64,000 nucleotides of DNA from Polytrichum commune (Eukaryota > Streptophyta > Polytrichopsida > Polytrichales > Polytrichaceae). The notes beneath the pieces were generated by a model, which had not been told where the DNA came from, did not search any database, and saw only the letters and a list, made by a program, of their open reading frames with translations. Position 1 is the stretch's first letter. Each line of letters begins with the position of its first letter. Of the stretch, positions 11,960-24,245 are shown in pieces. A program made the translations under genes and the position numbers. The DNA is taken from positions 35,028,001-35,092,000 of the forward strand of contig OX485804.1 of the NCBI GenBank assembly GCA_950295325.1, read 5' to 3'.

Positions 11960-14155
11960 AGACAAATTACCCAGAGTGGCAAAGACCTGCATCACCAAAT
12001 GCACCAGGACATTGTTCTAAGCTAAACTAAGAGCACACACCAAAAAACATCAGGTAAATGAAGAAGATCAATGAAGAGGGCAGCATTATCCAAAACATTT
12101 AATAAAGCAAATCCCAAAGGCTCAGGGCATTTTCGTGAAGAGAGATAGGACATACACTGTAAGCATAACAAATACAGTGAGCCATTACACCAGTCAGTGG
12201 CAATGTATAAATGATTTGGCAAGACTATCACATCCTGGACACCACCTTGATACATCTCCGTGAGTACTCTAGAAGAGGACCAATGAATGTTAGGATCACT
12301 CTCCAAAAAATTTCATACCTCCAAAAAATCATCTGTTTGAAACGTTCGAATGAAGTCACTATATCTACTGGAGTTTTTCTCTTCATTACTCGTTCAGAAC
12401 GGTTGTAGAGGACTTGATCTATATCCATGCATGAGTAGTATAAAACTCTACATGGGAAGGAAAGGAATAGTAAAATTACTAAAACACACGCACACACTCA
12501 CAACCCAAGTTTGTACAAGGATGATAGAAACACTTCATGAGCACTTCTGGAGGTTCTAACATAAAAACCAGAAGAAACAATCACCAAAGTCAGAAACACA
12601 AAAGGATATACTTTGGCCATGGAGTTGGACACTTTGGCAAGAACGCTAGCAGAAGCCTGGAACTAGCATCCTTATAATAAAGTCCAACTGGACGCTGCTT
12701 AAGGTGTGGCAAATAAATTTTAAATGAAAATTATTTTTAAAAAATTAAAATCACCACTTCCTTCACTCTAGCCAGATTAATTTCGCATAACCAGGTGTCT
12801 TACAGAGTTCCCCAGGAGCAGGACATTTAAATGAAAAAAATACTCGCAAGAATGTAGACACTAATATCATCGTAACACTGAGAGAGCTAGTTGCTATAAT
12901 ACGCATCAATTGCTATAAGTAGACCTTGACATAAATACCCACTAATGATGTTCTATGCTCGTCATGATTCAGAATTACCACGACGGGAACAGACAAGACA
13001 CAAGTATGAGGCGTGGTATGGGTCGAACAGGAGAAATGAATGTCAAATCCAAGGCTTCAATAACTTTGAAGAATGCGAGTCAGCGCATTCGGTGTTAAGT
13101 CACGGCCCAGGATAGACATTGAATGCAACAGTGATATTTGTAGAATTCCAGATGTTAATTTAATAGATTCATAAAAATGAAAGGGAAGTCGTGAAAGGAA
13201 TGGAAGAGAACATAATGAAGATCAGCTTCCAGCTTCCCCACAAGCACAGACAGACCGATCCGTGAAGAAACTGCAGCATTAAAGCGGCAGAAAGAAAAAG
13301 CACACAATTTGAGGGACCTGTCATTATTCAACCACGACAATGTAGCAGAGGATATTAAAGGTATTGTCAACTTTGTCCTTCCTCCCATCCAGTTTAGTTA
13401 ACAAAAATCAATTTCATGACAATAATCACTAATTGTATGAAGCTCCCCAAAACACTGCCACTCACATGTGCGAACGGACATACATCCCAACAACAAAACA
13501 ACCCGGTTGAATGTCATCAAGATATAGGTATGAAGACACAATGAATAAGTGAGGATGAATGAATAGATAGATAGATAGGTTTCCATCAAACACAACCTGC
13601 ACTAGCCTCCTCTCCAGAGACTTAGGGCACAGTAATGCTCAGGGATGCTCAAAACAGGTTAATTTTGGCCTGGAAATAGAACAACAAATCGAGCAGCCCA
13701 CACACACAACGGTCGGTAAGTCAATAGGTTTGCTCAGTAATACTCGTGTAACACTTACTTACACCGGAGCAGTCTGCAAATGTGCTAATACAGTAGAGAC
13801 TATACAAATAGCATCATCAAGCATAACACATGTAAAACCTCAACCACATCCCCTCCCTCTCAATGTGAACGTTCATTGCTTACAAAACCCTCCTTGTCCT
13901 GTCCTGTCCTGTCCTGTCCTGTCCTGCCCTACCGCGCCCCCCCTCCCCCCCCCCAAACTCTTCAGCTGCCAGGTCTTCCTATCTTATTTTGCTTGATTGA
14001 CTTACACCAGATTCCACACTTCCACATACACCAATGCAAATAATGCTCACCCCCGCACTGAGCATAGAATAGTAAGTAGAGAAGGTGATATCAGAAAGAA
14101 AGAAGGAATAATTTCATATATACAAAGCCATTTAACGCTCTGGTGGTAGCATTCA
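11960..14155. other. Probable leader intron(s) of the NAL1-like gene
   Basis: There is no recognisable coding exon in this interval on either strand. It lies between the first identified coding exon and the GC-rich putative promoter and leader block. It should therefore hold intronic sequence and the missing initiator exon, which may encode only 10-25 residues. It contains a (TGTCC)n microsatellite at 13892-13930 followed by a C-rich tract. Confidence 0.45.
13892..13930. repeat. (TGTCC)n microsatellite
   Basis: About seven tandem pentamers of TGTCC, then a degenerate TGCCC unit and a poly-C run near 13941-13955. Confidence 0.9.
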
Positions 14156-14159
14156 TTCC

Positions 14160-15015
14160 ATGAGGAGGCGCTGGTTAGTTCTGTGGTTCTCCGCCATGTA
14201 TGGTGGGAGAGATGCCAATTGGAGAGCTCCTTACCGATCCGCTCGATCCATAGACGTCTTGTTCAGCTCTTCCCCCTGCGACCCAGCAATAGGCCTGGCC
14301 CCCCCCTTGAGCGAGCCTTTCTCCTTGGCCATAGTACACTCATCTCCCATGGCTGCCAAAGCTCCCTCCCTCTTCACCCCCCCCACCCCTCACTTATTAT
14401 TCCCCTATTTTTCCTATGCTTACCTATATTCCCTCCTCCTCGCGGGAATTCCCTACACTGAGAACGCCACAAGAGGGGGCGACAGAAAGTGGTCGCCTGG
14501 GGTGCACAGTGGAGTGTTGGTGGCGAGGTTGGGGTCATCCGGAAGCTAGAGACCTGATTGTAGCGCACAGAGCGGCGGCCGATCGATTTGGCGATGCTTG
14601 GGAGTGGACTCAGTCTGTCCGTGATGAGGAGGAGGAGGAGAAGATGGAGATAAGTCCTGATGATGATGCCTACTTCCCCTCTCGCTCGCTCGCTCTCGCT
14701 CTCTCTCTCTCTCTCTCTCTCTTTTCCCTGTGTGTGTAAGTTAAGTATGTGAGTAGTGAGAAGGAGAAGGGGCGGGTGGGGGGCTAGAGCTCTCTCTACG
14801 TTCTTCGACCGGGGTCGGGTCGGACCCTCCAAATATCTCATGCTAGGGAGATAACCGGCGATACGATGGCATGATCGAGAATACTGCCACCCGCCGGTCG
14901 TCGATGACGGGCTTGGCCGGTGGCCTCGGCATCCGTGTAAAGGGGGGAACCGGCAGCCAACCGGTTGGCAGGAGCGATGGATGGCAACATAGGCGTAGGT
15001 AGGTCTGCGTGTGAG
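14160..15015 (-). promoter_or_regulatory. GC-rich promoter / 5' leader block, probably of the NAL1-like gene
   Basis: This 0.85-kb block is strikingly GC-rich against AT-rich flanks. It holds a (CT)n microsatellite (about 14690-14721) and a GAGGAG/CTCCTC run. Read on the minus strand it contains a strong donor-like ATAG|GTAAGC at about 14427-14422, as expected for a non-coding leader exon. CT/GA repeats are common in plant 5' leaders. The 215-codon minus-strand frame across the block reads low-complexity RERERE/SES sequence and matches nothing, so I do not call it a protein. Transcription start and leader exon limits need RNA evidence. Confidence 0.5.
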
Positions 15016-15060
15016 CGTCATGTCCTGCGCCCAGATATTATTTTTATTATTTTTTCATCC

Positions 15061-15133
15061 AGGGCAGGGCAGGGCAGGGCACCTTATGTGCTGAAATGAA
15101 ATGTCTGCCCCCCGCGCGGGGGGGGGGGGGGGG
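15061..15133. repeat. (GGGCA)n and poly-G simple repeats
   Basis: Four GGGCA pentamers at 15061-15080 are followed by a G homopolymer of about 17 bases at 15117-15133. These sit at the edge between the GC-rich promoter block and AT-rich repeat DNA. Confidence 0.85.
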
Positions 15134-15137
15134 TCGG

Positions 15138-15541
15138 AAATTTCACAACCGGTCACTTGTAGAGGAGAGTTGCCTATTCCCGATTAGAACCCCATGGTGC
15201 GAGAACTTCGATCGGGTTGGAACCAATAGTGACATGACACGTGTCATGGTTTTGAGTGTTAAAGTGAGGAGGAACGAGCGATTAAAATGAGCACTTGTGT
15301 CAAGACTCTAGACATCGGTGATATGTTTGAAAATTTCACAACCGGTCACTTGTATAGGATAGTAGGGGTGCATGTTCCCGATTAGGACCCCATCAGCAAT
15401 CTATAGGGTACTGGAATTTCGATCAGGTTGGAACCAATAGTGCCATGATACGTGTCATGAATCTGAGTGCCAAAGTGAGGAGGAACGAGCGATCACAATG
15501 AGCGATTCTGCCAAGACTCTAGACATCGGTAATATGTTTGG
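15138..15541. repeat. Two-copy tandem duplication (about 193 and 211 bp)
   Basis: Unit 1 (15138-15330) and unit 2 (15331-15541) both start AAATTTCACAACCGGTCACT. Both contain GGTTGGAACCAATAGTG, ACGTGTCATG and AAGTGAGGAGGAACGAGCGA, and both end GACTCTAGACATCGGT with ATATGTTTG. Unit 2 has an 18-bp insertion near the middle. No ORF is preserved. Confidence 0.85.
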
Positions 15542-15652
15542 GCCAAAATTTGGCTTCAAAAATTCATAGAAATTCCAATTGTAAGGAATAGAATTACCGA
15601 AAAAATTTGCAATCCTTCATATTTCTATCTTCCTACACGAGGAAAAATTGCA

Positions 15653-16232
15653 CACGGGTAGATCACTCTAAGGCATTTTTGTGCACCACGTGCGGTTGGG
15701 GGTTTTTTGTTTTGGGGCTATTTACCTTCAAGGGTTGAATTAAAGCCTCCCTATAATTACTTAAATTTCAAAAATGGCCCATTTGTTTCCACCCTTGCAT
15801 TACCTATATTATCCAAGTCACTGCAATTTTTTGTACTCTATATTCCTTTTAATTAATAAAAGTTAATCTACTTCCTAACGCAATTGACGAGTGTTCAAGG
15901 AAAGCATGGAAACAAAGAAGGTTGCAAACAGTAATATCATAAAAACAGAGTTATGAAGAAAACACATAGGAGATCATAGCAGAGTAATACCATTGCAAAC
16001 ATTGTTATGATGAAAACACATAGGATCCTTATCTTCAGCCCCTATATTAATTTTACAAAAAAATAATGGCCCACGTTTTATGTCCATCTAACTTACTTAT
16101 AATGGGATTGTCTACATTTAATGGCCCCTTCATTATTTGGAATTCCTTTATAATTTTTATTTCAAATGATTTTAATCCTCTCTATATTATGCCGCACGTC
16201 GTTTTTAAAATGCACTAAGTGATCTACCCGTG
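15653..16232. mobile_element. hAT-like MITE with 8-bp target duplication
   Basis: This 580-bp element is bounded by imperfect terminal inverted repeats of about 40 bp beginning CACGGGTAGATCACT. The 8-bp direct repeat AAATTGCA flanks it exactly (15645-15652 and 16233-16240). An 8-bp duplication is the hallmark of hAT insertions. The interior is AT-rich and non-coding, so it is non-autonomous. It lies immediately downstream of the tandem duplication. Confidence 0.8.
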
Positions 16233-17055
16233 AAATTGCACCGCCTCTATACTCCTCCAAATTTGGCGCATCATCTCTCAAGTGATCGGTTATGGGCGCC
16301 GCTACTCAATATGTGATTTCACCCATAACATGTACTTTACATCCATGCGAAGATATGGTATGACCAATAACAAGTTGGTCATCCATGTGGAGAGGACTTC
16401 CAACCACTCTCTTGGGGACCATAGAGAGAGAGAGACAGAGAGCCGGCAAGTCATCCACCTTCTTGAGTTTGTTATCAAACATAATTGATTAGCTCATAGA
16501 CATAATCCTCAAATTACGGATGACAATATCGTGCCTACATAAATGAAACATTGTGACGAGTTCATGTAACCCTTGTGCTCTTGGATGAGAATTTGGTTAT
16601 GTGTTTTTTAAATCTACACATAGGATATTTCATCCATAATTCATAAGTTACATCCATCCATAGACTAGTTATGTGTCATTGACAACAAGAGGAGATGGAT
16701 GTATTGATATTATTGTAGTTTAGCATCCACTCTCCTCTCGCTAGTATGTAGTCCATGAGGCACACCTCTAATGTTTGCCCATGTATTAAGATTTTATGAT
16801 ATAAAAACATAGTTGTACATCATTCCATGGAGTGAAATTTTATCATGGCTTGAAATGTGTTTGTTTCATAATATAACAAACCAATTTTGAAGAACATAAA
16901 AGAACCAACATGTTTCTATGATATACTCAATATCCACATCCAATTTGATTATCCATCCAATAATTTAACAATTACTTCCATGACATTCCGATTGATTAAG
17001 TTCAACAAGGGGGTATGAGCTTGCCAACTCTCAAGCGGTTTTTTATTTGCATGTT
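16233..17055. other. Gene-free AT-rich spacer
   Basis: There are only short, unrelated open frames and no repeat boundary I could fix. A short AGAGAGAGAGACAGAGAG simple repeat occurs at about 16424-16442. Confidence 0.5.
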
Positions 17056-17059
17056 GTAC

Positions 17060-17328
17060 CCAATATGCAGTCACCAAACAATTGCATACTTGTTTTTTTT
17101 GGTTTAGCAACTAAAATTTTAGGAAATTGGGAGCATGTAATATACCTTTGAAAAGGTCTTGAAATTTATTGTCCCAACAATATATTACAAGCCCCCAAAT
17201 TTTGAAAATTATAGTCGCAAAATGAAAAGTAAAATTTTGTAGTCGTTTAGCGACTACATATTAGGCTAGTCAAAAAAACCGTAGCCAATTTTAACTACGG
17301 TTTTTTTGGGCATAGTTTTCTACTAGAG
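17060..17328. mobile_element. Decayed CACTA-type foldback element
   Basis: The right end TTTCTACTAG (to about 17328) and the internal TAGTCGTTTAGCGACTACA resemble the intact foldback at 34359-34680. The left half is a diverged inverted copy of the right half (CAGTCACCAAACAA against TTTAGCGACTAC). The left terminus is lost. It also contains a 12-bp perfect stem, AAAAAACCGTAG with CTACGGTTTTTT, at 17273-17307. Confidence 0.5.
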
Positions 17329-17696
17329 CATACAATGGATCACACATGCATTTCACACATTACTCAAATGAATTCAATTGTCAAAGGTATGTTTTTTGGG
17401 GGTAAAAACATGGCAATATCATGTGCACCCCTTTCTTCAAATGTCATAATATGAAAATCCAAAGGGTGTTTCATGCCCATTTTTCCATGGAAATAGTTCA
17501 TCTCATATATTTCAAGATCATGCCAATAAAACCCGTTTTCACCTCAAAACTTGCCCATTAAAATTCCACAAACCCTTTCAATACCCTTTCAATCAAGTGA
17601 ATTGGCATAATACTATTAAGATTTTGGAGAAAGAGGGCAAAGATTCTAAATATTAGATGCATTTCAAAGGGGCTCTTACAAAAACCTATGGAAATG

Positions 17697-18104
17697 TTAA
17701 TCATGAGTAAATTTCCCATGCCAAGCTTGGTAAGTTATCTCAACACTCGTCGGTAGGAACTCATTGTGCCAATTTTTAGCCACTCTAATCTCAAGGTAAG
17801 TTTGTGCAATATCCACCCGAAATTCGGGAGAGGTGTTTCCAACATGTAGATTGTTCTCCATCACACCCAACCAAGTCTGGATTCGTACACGCCCTCTTTC
17901 TTTGAATTTCTCCAGATCTACATGCTTGCACTTAATTGGTTCCTTCACTATATTGGCTTCCAAAATCGCCAACTTCATTTCATTGCGCTCCTTTGCCTTT
18001 TTCAACTCTTCAATCTCCAATATAAGATTTTCAATAGAATTACTATTCTCTAAAGCACTCTCCATCTTTGGGGTTACGGAAGCATTCGCCTGAAGATCTG
18101 CCAT
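17697..18104 (-). pseudogene. Truncated LTR-retrotransposon gag fragment
   Basis: The 135-residue frame begins with a coiled-coil-like segment (IEELKKAKERNEMKLAILEAN). It is followed by FKERGRVRIQTWLGVMENNL and AQTYLEIRVAKNWHNEF, which match the general W..ME and A..W pattern of plant gag proteins. It starts 22 bases inside a primer-binding-site match (18126-18138), as expected for the first frame of an LTR element. It stops after about 135 residues. No zinc knuckle, protease, reverse transcriptase or integrase follows, so the element is truncated. Confidence 0.6.
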
Positions 18105-18125
18105 CTTTCTTTTGAAGATAGTACC

Positions 18126-18138
18126 GGCTCTAATACCA
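18126..18138 (-). promoter_or_regulatory. Primer-binding site for initiator tRNA-Met
   Basis: The minus strand reads TGGTATTAGAGCC, one mismatch from the TGGTATCAGAGCC complement of plant initiator tRNA-Met 3' end. It lies one base after the presumed LTR end ...GTTACA and just before the gag frame. Confidence 0.75.
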
Positions 18139-18139
18139 A

Positions 18140-18495
18140 TGTAACAAACCTTAATTCTTCTAAATTATTATGAAATATGTTTGGCATGAACCACCCAACC
18201 ATGAGGTCTTCAGACTCCACAAAGGCTTGAAGATCCAGTTATCAAATCATAAGATAAGTCTTAAGATAAGATAAGAAAAAATCTTCCTACTCTTGCCCAA
18301 GAGTCCTTTATATACCTCCCCACCACGCCCAGTTGTCTTAAGTTTATCCAAAGTAAAAACACACTTTTACGTTAATGCAAAAGTGCAAATCTATTAACGT
18401 AAAAATAATGAACTCTATGCTTTTACTTTAAACTCGTTCTAGACCATTGTTATCTTAGTTCTAGTCAACATCTACCAATAATGGCACATGCTACA
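18140..18495 (-). mobile_element. Probable 5' LTR of the truncated retroelement
   Basis: On the minus strand the proposed LTR starts TGTAG and ends GTTACA directly before the primer-binding site, giving about 356 bp. It contains a TATA box (TATATAAAG, 18306-18314). The TG...CA ends are plausible but the outer one is chosen by motif only. No partner LTR was seen in the window, so the element cannot be dated or sized. Confidence 0.5.
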
Positions 18496-19182
18496 CTTTC
18501 ATAACCTTCGGAACTTAAGGCTCAATTTAACGTAACGCAAGCTTCTTGAAAAAATAATAGTAATTGTTCTCTTTATATTTTTTGAGGGAGTTCTACATAT
18601 TTGTTGGCTTTAGCAAGAATGTTTGTCATAACCCCCAGTTATAATGTTTATGTTTGGAGCACTTTCATAGATTTGAAAGCACATAGTTTTGTGACAACTT
18701 AGACAAATTTTGGGCCCTTAATAATATTATGTCGCTATCTTATGATTCATAGAAGTCATTCGTTTAAATCATAGTTGTGAAGCTCGTGAAGGTTTTGAAA
18801 ATTATGATTGTATGGATGTGATCTTAGAGAAACATTTCAGAGCTTTGTGGAAAGGTATGAGGTATTTAGAAACCAAGAAGTCTAAGTTTTTGATGATTTT
18901 TATGAATGAGAAAATTTGCATGAGCAATTTAGGGGGTAACAAGCAGGTGCAAGATTTTTGTTTTGTTTTACTTGGTAGTTTTGTCACCTCTTGCATGCCA
19001 TTGCTTTTCCTTGAAACAAATTGTCATAACACTTTAACTCTCTAGAGCTTACTTAAACACCATTTTGGGGTCCCGATCAAAAAATCGGTTCATTACCACT
19101 CGTGCTTTTCTCCCATACCAAAAGTTGATTTTATAATATAATCACGTGATCCTCTCGTTACATAGTGAATCAAGGATCCTAA

Positions 19183-19680
19183 GGGCCACTTCACACACAA
19201 GCCAAGAGCCGTGACCATGAAATTGTGAGAGCCCAAAAGAAAGTGTCCAAAGGCCGTCCCAAGACACCTCCAAAATCATGTAGTGTGGTCACGGATCCTC
19301 AAGTGTAGTGTGAAGTCATATGCGACCGGGCCCTCAACCAAATGCTATTTCAATGAATTCTATTCATGCAGGTCCTCATGCTTGATAAAATAGAATAAAT
19401 CAATGGTTATGAGCATTCGGAGTGCCATGGTCTCTTGGTTTTGTGTTAGGCCAACCTCCAAGAGGTGGTTTTTGAAAATAGTTCAAGTGACCATGAAACA
19501 TGATCCATTCGATACCATGTAGGAATCCATGTAGACTTTACATCCACCTTGCATTCACATACTCCGTTGATCCCCCAAGTGTAGTGTGAAGTGAACTTGG
19601 ACTAGCTATACCTTTTCCACCAATGAGAGTGCTTGAAGTGTAATGGTCACGGGCTCTCAGTCTCGTGTGTGAAGTGGCCC
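19183..19680 (+). mobile_element. Harbinger-like MITE, copy 1
   Basis: This 498-bp element has terminal inverted repeats of about 37 bp starting GGGCCACTTCACACAC and ending around GTGACCAT. It is flanked by TAA on both sides (19180-19182 and 19681-19683). A 3-bp TWA duplication and a GGGCC start fit the PIF/Harbinger group. The interior is non-coding. A second copy in opposite orientation is at 38268-38755. Confidence 0.8.
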
Positions 19681-19683
19681 TAA

Positions 19684-22035
19684 AGTGTTGTAATATACGT
19701 AATTTTGGGGAAGTCTAATGAAGATTATGAAGATGATGGTTGAAGTATCCATCTCTACTAGAATACAATAAGAAAAGTAAAAACGGGTGGCAATGAAACT
19801 ATGAAACATTACTAGAGTTACATTCCCAAGAGTAAAATACCCAAGATGAACACCATATGTTGACCGGGAGACAACATGAGCAAACATGCGATGATTTACC
19901 TATTTATGGAGATACACATTAAAAACTCCCGTAATGTATTATTTTCATGCCCACTTAATTGAGCTTAACTTCGTGGACCACTAATTCAAGGGCTTTCCAT
20001 GTGGGAATTACTAGTGAGTTTGTCCATGGGGGGGTTTGAGGCGATGTGATCTTATGGCTCATTGTCAACAAACTTTAATAATTAATACCAATTTGAGATT
20101 GGCTGTAAAACATTGTGAGAATGATCTTGGTTTCTTTGGATACATTTGCAAATGCACATAGAATTTCATCTTTGTGAATCCAAGTAGTATAAGGTAGCAA
20201 ATAGCAAAATGTGACCAAATAAGACCCCATGTACCCTCACCTTCCTTTGTGGTTACTTGTCTTTAATGAAAATCATATGAACCAAAAACCACACACGTGC
20301 ACACACATGAAATCAATTGGCCAAAACCTTGAAGGCGTAGTGACAAGACTTGTTACTCTTGAGCAATTTAAAGGTCGGTTTCATTTTCTCATCATATTAG
20401 CTTACATGCCCGATGTTCATACCTCTCTACAAACTCCTCCTCTTCTCCCTATTAAACTTTTTTTTAAAGTAATAAATGGATAATTGAATAAAAAAACACA
20501 CAATTCAAAACTCACAAGTCTCGAGGGTATATAGAAAAATTGATTGTATAGTGGATGTGTCTTTGATTCAAAAAAAAAAAACTAGGGCAACCATGTAACC
20601 CCCCTCCCCCGCATCTCACATGAGATTTGGCTTTATTTTGAAGGAATTTGATGTCTTGAGGCACGATTGGAAGCTCGTCGTAGGTCACCGTGGTTTGAGA
20701 GGTGTTACAAATTTCTTTTCAAGTATGGTCATTGCTAATTCTTATAATTAAATGTCTCAAGCAATTTCAACAACACACTAAACTGATATATGTAGTAGAA
20801 CATTGAGCAACGAATGGTTGGAATGGACAAAAATTTTTTTTACTGATGGCACAAAATTTCAGAATGAAAGGAGCCTACCATCAAGCCAATGAATGAATCG
20901 ATCCCCTCTAGAATAGGCATTTGCAAACCATACTTACAAACCCAAAGTCTCAAGTGTATCGATTTATAAACTCCATTTAGAGATAAACCCATGTAATATT
21001 TCGGGTTCATAATACCTACCAAGTTTGTATATTGATTCATATCAATTACGTTCAACTAGACCAAATTGGGATCCCACTACTAGCATACAAACCAATAGGC
21101 AATCGACCTCATGCATCATTGAAAGAAACACACAATTGGGACGCAAATCTATCATTTACACATATTTTCTAGTGACGGAAATCTATATTCCATTGACACA
21201 TGCAATTACCAAGATGCATATGCTTTGTAGTGGAATTTGGTCCCAAACCAAGGGTCAATTAGACTACAATTTGAAATTAGTGGGGGCATGCACTCGTTCA
21301 CTATTTCCCCTCCCCCCCCCCCCAAAAAAAGGTGTCACATATTTCACCTAGTTGAATACTATTAAAAACACACAACTTGATTCAACTAAAAGTCTAAAAC
21401 CAACAAAACTCCAAAATCAAGGGATCCTATTAGTCAAGAGCAAAATTTGCACCTGTGCAGTTGTTTACACTTGGGTATGGGCTCAAAACGCGAAAAAATG
21501 AAATGACATTGATGTGGACTCATTTTCCCGCATCATCTCGATGATCCTAAATAGTCCTACTTTGAGAAACCAATTTTCAATATTAATTCCAATATTGAGC
21601 ATGAACTTACGTAAAATTCATTGAGGGAGGATGTTATGGACCCCAAGTTTCTTGGTCCCCAACCCTAATAATGTAAACCCACCATGATTACCCTACCTTA
21701 CAACCTCTCGAAGGCCTTTCAAAAGACCTCTTAATGAGATGTCAACATTGAATTCATTATAACACACTAAACAATCCTAGCCACATGGTACTAACTATGA
21801 CCCTATCATATCGACACCTTCCATACTTAAGTGACTTACGCCTTCACTCTCACGATTTATTTTCGCGTTGAAAGATCCGGCTAATTGAGCGGGAAAATCC
21901 TCCATGATCTCCCATCCATACGGCCTTGTGCCATAAAGTGGCTCAATGGTGGGAAACATCTAATCGCAAATCACATCACAAACCCTTGCCCACTAAAAGC
22001 CTAAGAGGCTCGTTGAAAGACCCTATAAAGGACAC
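19684..22035. other. Gene-free AT-rich interval
   Basis: There are short unrelated frames only. Simple tracts include an A run at about 20570 and a C run at 21309-21322. Confidence 0.5.
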
Positions 22036-22039
22036 AAGG

Positions 22040-22385
22040 GGCTCAATGTAAGTACGGCATAAGATTTGTGGGTGTTTTTTGGTTTGTTTTTCATGTCCTC
22101 CAACTTCTACCGATTAGATTTACACAACAAAACTCGTGTTCCATTAGCAAACATATGCAAAAACCAAATTGAAAATCAGACCTCCTGAGATTTAGTTATA
22201 GTGATCGGAAGTGCATGTTTGTTGACTTTTGAAGTGAATACACATGGTTTCCTAATTGTGCTCACTGTTGAGTGTAAAGTAACTATTAACATTTCAAGAC
22301 ATACTCCAATCTCTTTCAAACCTTTATCTTTATGAGTTCATTGATCATCACCGAACCACATAATGATCAAATCCAGGGGTTAAGG
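22040..22385 (+). repeat. Dispersed repeat family, copy B (+)
   Basis: It carries the same ordered motifs as copy A: GTGGGTGTTTTTTGGTT, CCTCCAACTTCTACCGATT, TCCATTAGCAAA, ATTGTGCTCACTGTTGA, ACTCCAATCTCTTTC and CACCGAACCACAT. Confidence 0.55.
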
Positions 22386-24102
22386 TAAGAAAATGACCCA
22401 CTTACGACCCAACTACCATATACACAATTTCTATGAGCCTCACCAAATCTTTAAAAACCATGTCTAGAAAATGTTGGGGGGTTTGAAATTCGATTTTGTA
22501 TGTAATTTTAAGTCACTTATAAGATAAGAGTTGTACTTGTATGTGAAATCGACAATCAAGATACAAAGTATGTATAGGTAGTCAAAAGGCATTCAACGTG
22601 CATATTTGAACTTAACTCTTCCATAAGATTCACATTTTCGACCGTTTCAAAAAGTGCACTTGAAGAACAATGTAATTTAATAGGGGATCGTTTTTTTTCA
22701 CTCGGTTGTCCTAAAATGGAAGTTTGGTGTTCTAATACACGTCTTCTTGTGTATGCAAAAACCCATTTATGGGCCTTTCGGATGCTGAATGGGTTAACTC
22801 TTAAATGACCATGGGTTTGATGTATGATCTATGTACATAATTTTTGCTAGCCTCGCCAAGTTTGATAACCATATTGAATGAAATTGATAGGTTTGAAAAT
22901 ATATGAAAGGTAGATGGTGCTTAAACCACCGCTTTCATCGTTGAGGGGAAATAGTATTGTTCTATTTATAAATCTATTGATTCTTGTTGGCGATTGACAT
23001 GGAATTCGAATCCACCAAAGTAGTTCTTATTTGATTTCCATGTGTGTAAATTATGAGGGTTCAAAGTTTTACGAAAAATCAACATGGAGCTTGATGTTAA
23101 GGTGTTGGACATTTTCATAATCATTATGTGCTTATTTTGCAAGATTTTGAAGTGTTTTTTTTAGCACCATCTACTTTACATCTATTATCCCAAGGAGAAA
23201 ATGAGTACATACTAATGTGTAACAACAACGAAATTAATACTAAGTGTGTATTTGTATTCAAGAACACCCATGTTGTGTATTTGAACCCCAAATCTCAATA
23301 GCAGTAAGATATTCGATTGATTTCAACAATGCACTTGAATAATGAGTTAGTTTTAGATAGGATCATTTCTACACAAACAACTTAGAATGGGAATATGTAG
23401 CTCAAATACACATGTTTGTGCATGGATGCTTTTGGGTGCACGTGTTTGTGTTCTTTATGTTGTCACTCAATTGGATGCTTGTGTTTGAGTGGTATATAGA
23501 AAATCTTGTACCTAGTTAAGCTCAAGCACACAAAAAAACAACCACCACATTAAGATTGGGCTCCTGCTCAAAACCATGGACACCATTAAAGGTTCCGGCG
23601 ATGACACATTTAGGAGGGCCTATGTGTCCACCTAAAAAGATTAACAAATCTTCGTATTGACCTCTTAATTTGTTTGCAGCTCAAGTCCAATTCTATAGTT
23701 TGAAATGATAATATGTGTGATTCGCAATTGGGGTGTTACCATACCAATGCACTTGACCTTGACACTCGCTATTGTTGGCTTTACTTATTTAGAGTTTTTC
23801 TGTCGCCAACATAATCTCGAATCAAATTGACATGTACATAAAATTTGTTGCACAAAACGTGATCTTTCATGCTCTGCATAATATCCATGAAATGTTCCTT
23901 GAAAGTGTGATGCATTCTCCATGTTTTTTTTTATGTTTTTTTTATGTTTTAAATATTGGATCATGTACAACACAAGTAAGATATGTATGTTTTATGTGGC
24001 ACTCATCCTAAAAAATCACATATGTTTGAGTGGCGTGTGGCAATGCTTGTTACTACAAATGAATTTCAAATAACATGTGTTGCAACGGAATTGGACTACT
24101 GG

Positions 24103-24245
24103 AGAGGGCTCTCTATTCCAATAGAAAACAATTATCTTCTCCTCAATCTTTGCCATGTGTCATGCTCACATTTGCTAAGACCCACTTGTATCCCACATGG
24201 AAACTACATTCCAACACAAACACAAATGAAATAGAGAGCCCTCTA
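24103..24245. repeat. Small element with 15-bp perfect terminal inverted repeats
   Basis: AGAGGGCTCTCTATT at 24103-24117 is the exact reverse complement of the sequence ending at 24245. The 143-bp unit is non-coding. No target duplication is evident, so the MITE call is tentative. Confidence 0.4.

Noticed and set aside
14374-15021. 215-codon minus-strand frame in the GC-rich block
   Set aside because: It is low-complexity (RERERE, poly-Leu from CTC repeats), lacks homology, and sits where a promoter and leader exon are expected.
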